Below, piece by piece: positions 13,866-16,369 of a DNA stretch of 16,369 nucleotides. The position numbers were made by a program, and so were the translations under genes. The stretch lies in contig CAYLRE010000084.1 of the NCBI GenBank assembly GCA_964385715.1, positions 1 through 16,369 on the forward strand, written 5' to 3'. The first letter of the stretch is position 1, and each line of letters begins with the position of its first letter. The stretch comes from MB-PLM-2 sp964385715 (GTDB taxonomy: Bacteria > Planctomycetota > Planctomycetia > Pirellulales > UBA7805). Below the pieces are notes generated by a model. The model ran no database searches, was not told the origin of the DNA, and saw nothing but the letters and a program-made list of their open reading frames with translations.

Positions 13866-15089
13866 ATGGCAAGACGTCTCAAATTACTTCAGGTGTTCGT
13901 AGCGTCGCCAAGTGACGTTACGGAGGAACGGAATATTGTGGACGAGGTCATCAGGGACATCAATACGCTTTTGGTATCAACGGCCGATGTGCGATTGGAG
14001 CTCCTGAGATGGGAGGAACATACGAGGCCTGCCGTCGGAGACAGCGCGCAGGCAATCGTCAACGAGCAGATTGGCGATGATTACGATATCTTCATTGGAA
14101 TTATGTGGGGACGATTCGGCACTCCTACTGACGTTGCCGATTCGGGCACAGAAGAGGAGTTTCGCAGGGCGTATGACCGTTTCAAGAACAACGAGAGTAG
14201 CGTCGAGATATTGTTCTACTTCAAGCAAGCCGCGATCGCACCACGAGACATAGATCTTGAGCAACTTGGAAAAGTCAAGGAGTTTCGAGACAACCTGCCG
14301 GCGGATCACGGCGCATTGTATTGGGAATTTGAGTCCACAGATGAATTCCGAACTAAAGTCCACCTTCACCTAAGTCAGCTTGCGCATAAGCTCTCGACTG
14401 AGAATGATTCCGGTGAAGACGATGCAACTACAGCAACTCCGCAACCACCGGCGCCAAGCGAAGCTGATCCGTTAGCCAATCTGCGGGCCTTGGATGATGA
14501 GGACGAAGAGGGATTGGCCGAGCTCGTCGAACAGGCAGAAGACGCGATGGGAAATCTGGGCGCGATTATTGGCAGGATTAGCGACGCGATTCACACGGTC
14601 GGAATGAAGTTCCAGCAACGGACAGAAGAAATTGGCCAAATCGACGTCGGCGCCGGACCGTTAGGCCCAAAAGATGTTAAACGCATTGCCAATCAGGCTG
14701 CCAATGATCTCGAAGTGCTAGTAAACCATTTATCCACAGATATTCCAGAATTTCAACGACAGCAAACGGACGCAATGGACGCGTTCGGAAAGATTGCGAC
14801 TATATCTGCTTCGGATCTAAACGAAGACCCCGACGATATCAAGGACGCATTATCGCAAATGCAGAGCTATCGTGCAGAAATCGCTACATCGTCTGGGAGT
14901 CTCGTGGAATTCCAAGAAATCACTGCCGGCCTACCGAGAATGACTACAGCATTCAATCGGGCTCGCAGGCGGGCGGCAGCTGTTCTAGACGACCTGATAG
15001 CACAACTTCGTACAGCCGAAAGACAGTCCAGTGACGTAGAGCAGCTTCTTCAAAATATACTCGAATCGAATGATGATACTGTCGGATAA
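13866..15089 (+). CDS. DUF4062-domain protein with helical C-terminal region
   Basis: The 407-residue protein starts with a DUF4062 domain (about residues 7-170): QVFVASPSDVTEERNIV, LLRWEEHTRPAVG, then DDYDIFIGIMWGRFGTPT and SGTEEEFRRAYDRF. DUF4062 has a Rossmann-like fold that I recall as grouped with TIR/SEFIR-type domains and often found at the N-terminus of signalling or conflict proteins, including STAND ATPases. No NTPase motif or membrane segment is present here. An acidic, Pro-rich linker (178-205) leads to a long helical part (206-400) with coiled-coil-like stretches (for example DLEVLVNHLSTDIPEFQRQQ and AERQSSDVEQLLQNIL). Codons such as ATA, AGA and AGG occur more than in the flanking genes, suggesting transfer. 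A K+ channel gene starts 40 bp downstream. Enzymatic activity cannot be read; a sensor or effector role is inference only. Confidence 0.85.
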   Translation: MARRLKLLQVFVASPSDVTEERNIVDEVIRDINTLLVSTADVRLELLRWEEHTRPAVGDSAQAIVNEQIGDDYDIFIGIMWGRFGTPTDVADSGTEEEFRRAYDRFKNNESSVEILFYFKQAAIAPRDIDLEQLGKVKEFRDNLPADHGALYWEFESTDEFRTKVHLHLSQLAHKLSTENDSGEDDATTATPQPPAPSEADPLANLRALDDEDEEGLAELVEQAEDAMGNLGAIIGRISDAIHTVGMKFQQRTEEIGQIDVGAGPLGPKDVKRIANQAANDLEVLVNHLSTDIPEFQRQQTDAMDAFGKIATISASDLNEDPDDIKDALSQMQSYRAEIATSSGSLVEFQEITAGLPRMTTAFNRARRRAAAVLDDLIAQLRTAERQSSDVEQLLQNILESNDDTVG

Positions 15090-15129
15090 GTCGCTGCGCA
15101 CGTACTAAAGATGAGCCACCTCGCCCTCC

Positions 15130-15918
15130 ATGCCCTCTCTCCAATCCATTCTCGAAGACCCCACGACCAGGGCGGGACGGGCGTTTGCCTTGACGGTCCA
15201 GGCGTTAATTATCCTGTCGCTCGTTACCTTCACGATCGAGACGCTGCCTCACCTGTCGGAGACGGCGCGGTGGTGGCTGTATGCGGTGGAGGTTGGCACC
15301 GTGGCCATCTTTACCGTCGAGTACCTGCTGCGAATCGTAGTCGCCGATCATAAGCTCCGGTTCATCTTCAGCTTCTACGGCATTGTCGACCTACTGGCGA
15401 TTCTGCCGTTCTACCTGGCCACCGGTTTGGACCTGCGGTCCATCCGGATCGTTCGCGTATTGCGGCTATTTCGCATTCTCAAACTGGCCCGTTACAGTGC
15501 CGCTATGCGGCGATTCCATCGGGCCTTCGATATCGCCAAGGAAGAGATTGTGCTTTTCTTGTCGGCTGCCGGCATGATGCTGTATCTCTCCTCGGTCGGC
15601 ATCTACTACCTGGAGAGCGACGCCCAACCGGAAGCATTCGGGTCCGTGTTCCACTGCCTGTGGTGGGCAGTCGTTACAATGACGACAGTGGGCTATGGAG
15701 ACGTCTACCCGATTACCGTCGGCGGACGGATTTTCACCTTCCTGGTACTTATGACAGGCCTGGGAGTTGTCGCCGTACCGACAGGCATCATGGCCTCAGC
15801 ATTGACCAAGGTGCGAAAGCTGGAAGATGACGAAGCTGCGTCGCTGAAAGAGGGGGAGGCGGCGCAAGTACTAACGCCGGACCAGGAGGGGGTAGGAACA
15901 ACTAGCGAGAAGCGGTAA
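15130..15918 (+). CDS. Voltage-gated-type potassium channel (six transmembrane segments)
   Basis: The 262-residue inner-membrane protein has the full Kv-type plan. S1 is at about 17-37, S2 at 49-69 and S3 at 80-97. S4 (102-122) carries basic residues every third position: R103, R106, R109, R112, R115, K118, R121. S5 is at about 138-161. The pore helix ends in the selectivity filter TVGYGD (186-191), with S6 at 200-225. It should form a tetramer letting K+ through, gated by voltage. The C-terminal tail after S6 is short (about 37 residues), charged, with no RCK or cyclic-nucleotide domain. The start at 15130 follows an in-frame stop at 15112, so no longer start is possible. The Shine-Dalgarno is weak. 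It lies 40 bp after the DUF4062 gene and may share its transcript. Confidence 0.93.
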   Translation: MPSLQSILEDPTTRAGRAFALTVQALIILSLVTFTIETLPHLSETARWWLYAVEVGTVAIFTVEYLLRIVVADHKLRFIFSFYGIVDLLAILPFYLATGLDLRSIRIVRVLRLFRILKLARYSAAMRRFHRAFDIAKEEIVLFLSAAGMMLYLSSVGIYYLESDAQPEAFGSVFHCLWWAVVTMTTVGYGDVYPITVGGRIFTFLVLMTGLGVVAVPTGIMASALTKVRKLEDDEAASLKEGEAAQVLTPDQEGVGTTSEKR

Positions 15919-15949
15919 CGGCAGCGTCAATACTGCACATCCTGCCCGA

Positions 15950-15977
15950 AGACAGAATCACGTGTGATGGTTTGTCT
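15950..15977. terminator. Possible shared terminator between convergent genes
   Basis: AGACA/TGTCT (15950-15954 and 15973-15977) and ATCAC/GTGAT (15957-15961 and 15964-15968) form an interrupted stem in the 79-bp gap between the convergent channel and phosphofructokinase genes. There is no clear T run, and the loop is only 2 bases, so it is weak. Confidence 0.3.
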
Positions 15978-15997
15978 CCGTCCCCGCAGCCGACTAA

Positions 15998-16369
15998 CTA
16001 TTCCGCCAGCATTTCGGCTAGGGCTTCTTCGGCCGAGTCAGCGGTCTCTTCTGCCGACTCGCTACCACCAAAGGCTTCCGCTACGGTCGCACCTTGCGAA
16101 GCATCCTCCGCCGGCAGATGATCGGTAGCACGGCGGCCCCAGTGCACCAGATCGGCGGCAATGTCGTCGGCCGAGCGATCGCCAAAGCTAATGCCCAACG
16201 CACGGGCAGCCTGCACGGCGGCGCCGTCGGGATCAACCTGCGAAAGTCGGTGGATCGCCTCGGTGATGGGCACGCTATCCATAGCTGGCGGATCGTAGCA
16301 GATCATTTCGCCAAAGCGGTGCTGATGCACGAGACGCACCGCGTGGGCACCGTATTGCGTGGCGAGCAC
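15998..16369 (-). CDS. 6-phosphofructokinase, C-terminal part, with acidic tail (cut by right edge)
   Basis: The visible 123 residues are the end of a PfkA-family phosphofructokinase, the glycolytic enzyme phosphorylating fructose-6-phosphate with ATP or pyrophosphate. ATQYGAHAVRLVHQHRFGEM matches the family's LATxxGxxAVxLVxxGxFGxM segment, followed by SVPITEAI and ARALGISFGD, where many homologs of this branch end. Here another 59 residues follow, rich in Ala, Glu and Asp and ending EEALAEMLAE. The first codon in the window (GTG at 16369) is an internal valine, not a start. The phosphate-donor (ATP or PPi) choice depends on residues outside the window. The gene converges with the K+ channel gene. 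Confidence 0.85.
   Translation of the reverse strand: MLATQYGAHAVRLVHQHRFGEMICYDPPAMDSVPITEAIHRLSQVDPDGAAVQAARALGISFGDRSADDIAADLVHWGRRATDHLPAEDASQGATVAEAFGGSESAEETADSAEEALAEMLAE

Noticed and set aside
15111..15353. An overlapping 80-codon frame starting at 15111
   Set aside because: It overlaps the K+ channel gene in another frame and shows no domain; the channel reading is certain.
1..16369. CRISPR arrays, rRNA, tRNA, transposase genes
   Set aside because: None seen: no regularly spaced repeats, no recognisable RNA genes and no transposase or integrase motifs in the translated frames.

Overview
The window looks like chromosomal DNA of a planctomycete, most likely Pirellulales (Blastopirellula/Rhodopirellula-like). 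The evidence is the moderately high GC content, the flagellar gene order, a TerB-AAA (CbxX-type) fusion, phosphofructokinase residues that look planctomycete-like, and intergenic repeats of a kind I associate with that group (CCCGACGCGT and GGGAGGGCGA types). The assignment rests on recognition and was not checked by search.

Left half, minus strand (7601 down to 1): a flagellar rod/ring/hook operon in the order flgF, flgG, flgA, flgH, flgI, flgJ-like rod-binding gene, flgN-like chaperone, flgK. flgK runs off the left edge. All genes are co-directional with gaps of about 60-125 bp. A near-consensus sigma-54 promoter (TGGCACG-N4-TTGCA) lies about 60-80 bp upstream of flgF. A perfect 7-bp dyad 70-90 bp upstream of the predicted start of transcription could bind a sigma-54 activator. 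The products cover the distal rod, the P and L rings with the P-ring chaperone, the rod-binding protein, and the first hook-filament junction protein with its likely chaperone.

Middle: two divergently transcribed phosphohexomutases, a GlmM-type enzyme (minus) and a long phosphoglucomutase/phosphomannomutase (plus). Downstream of the latter is a cytosolic TerB-AAA+ ATPase.

Right part: about 1 kb of non-coding DNA (12845-13865) rich in palindromes and repeats, including two copies of a GGGAGGGCGA element and a 34-bp imperfect inverted repeat enclosing a perfect 9-bp hairpin. Next is a DUF4062 protein with a long helical tail, a perfect Shine-Dalgarno and a codon use that looks more AT-rich than its neighbours. 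A complete voltage-gated-type K+ channel gene follows 40 bp downstream. The window ends with the 3' part of a convergent phosphofructokinase gene that encodes an unusual acidic C-terminal tail.

The most interesting points are the DUF4062/K+ channel pair next to the repeat-rich island, the sigma-54 control region of the flagellar operon, and a FlgH without a lipoprotein cysteine.
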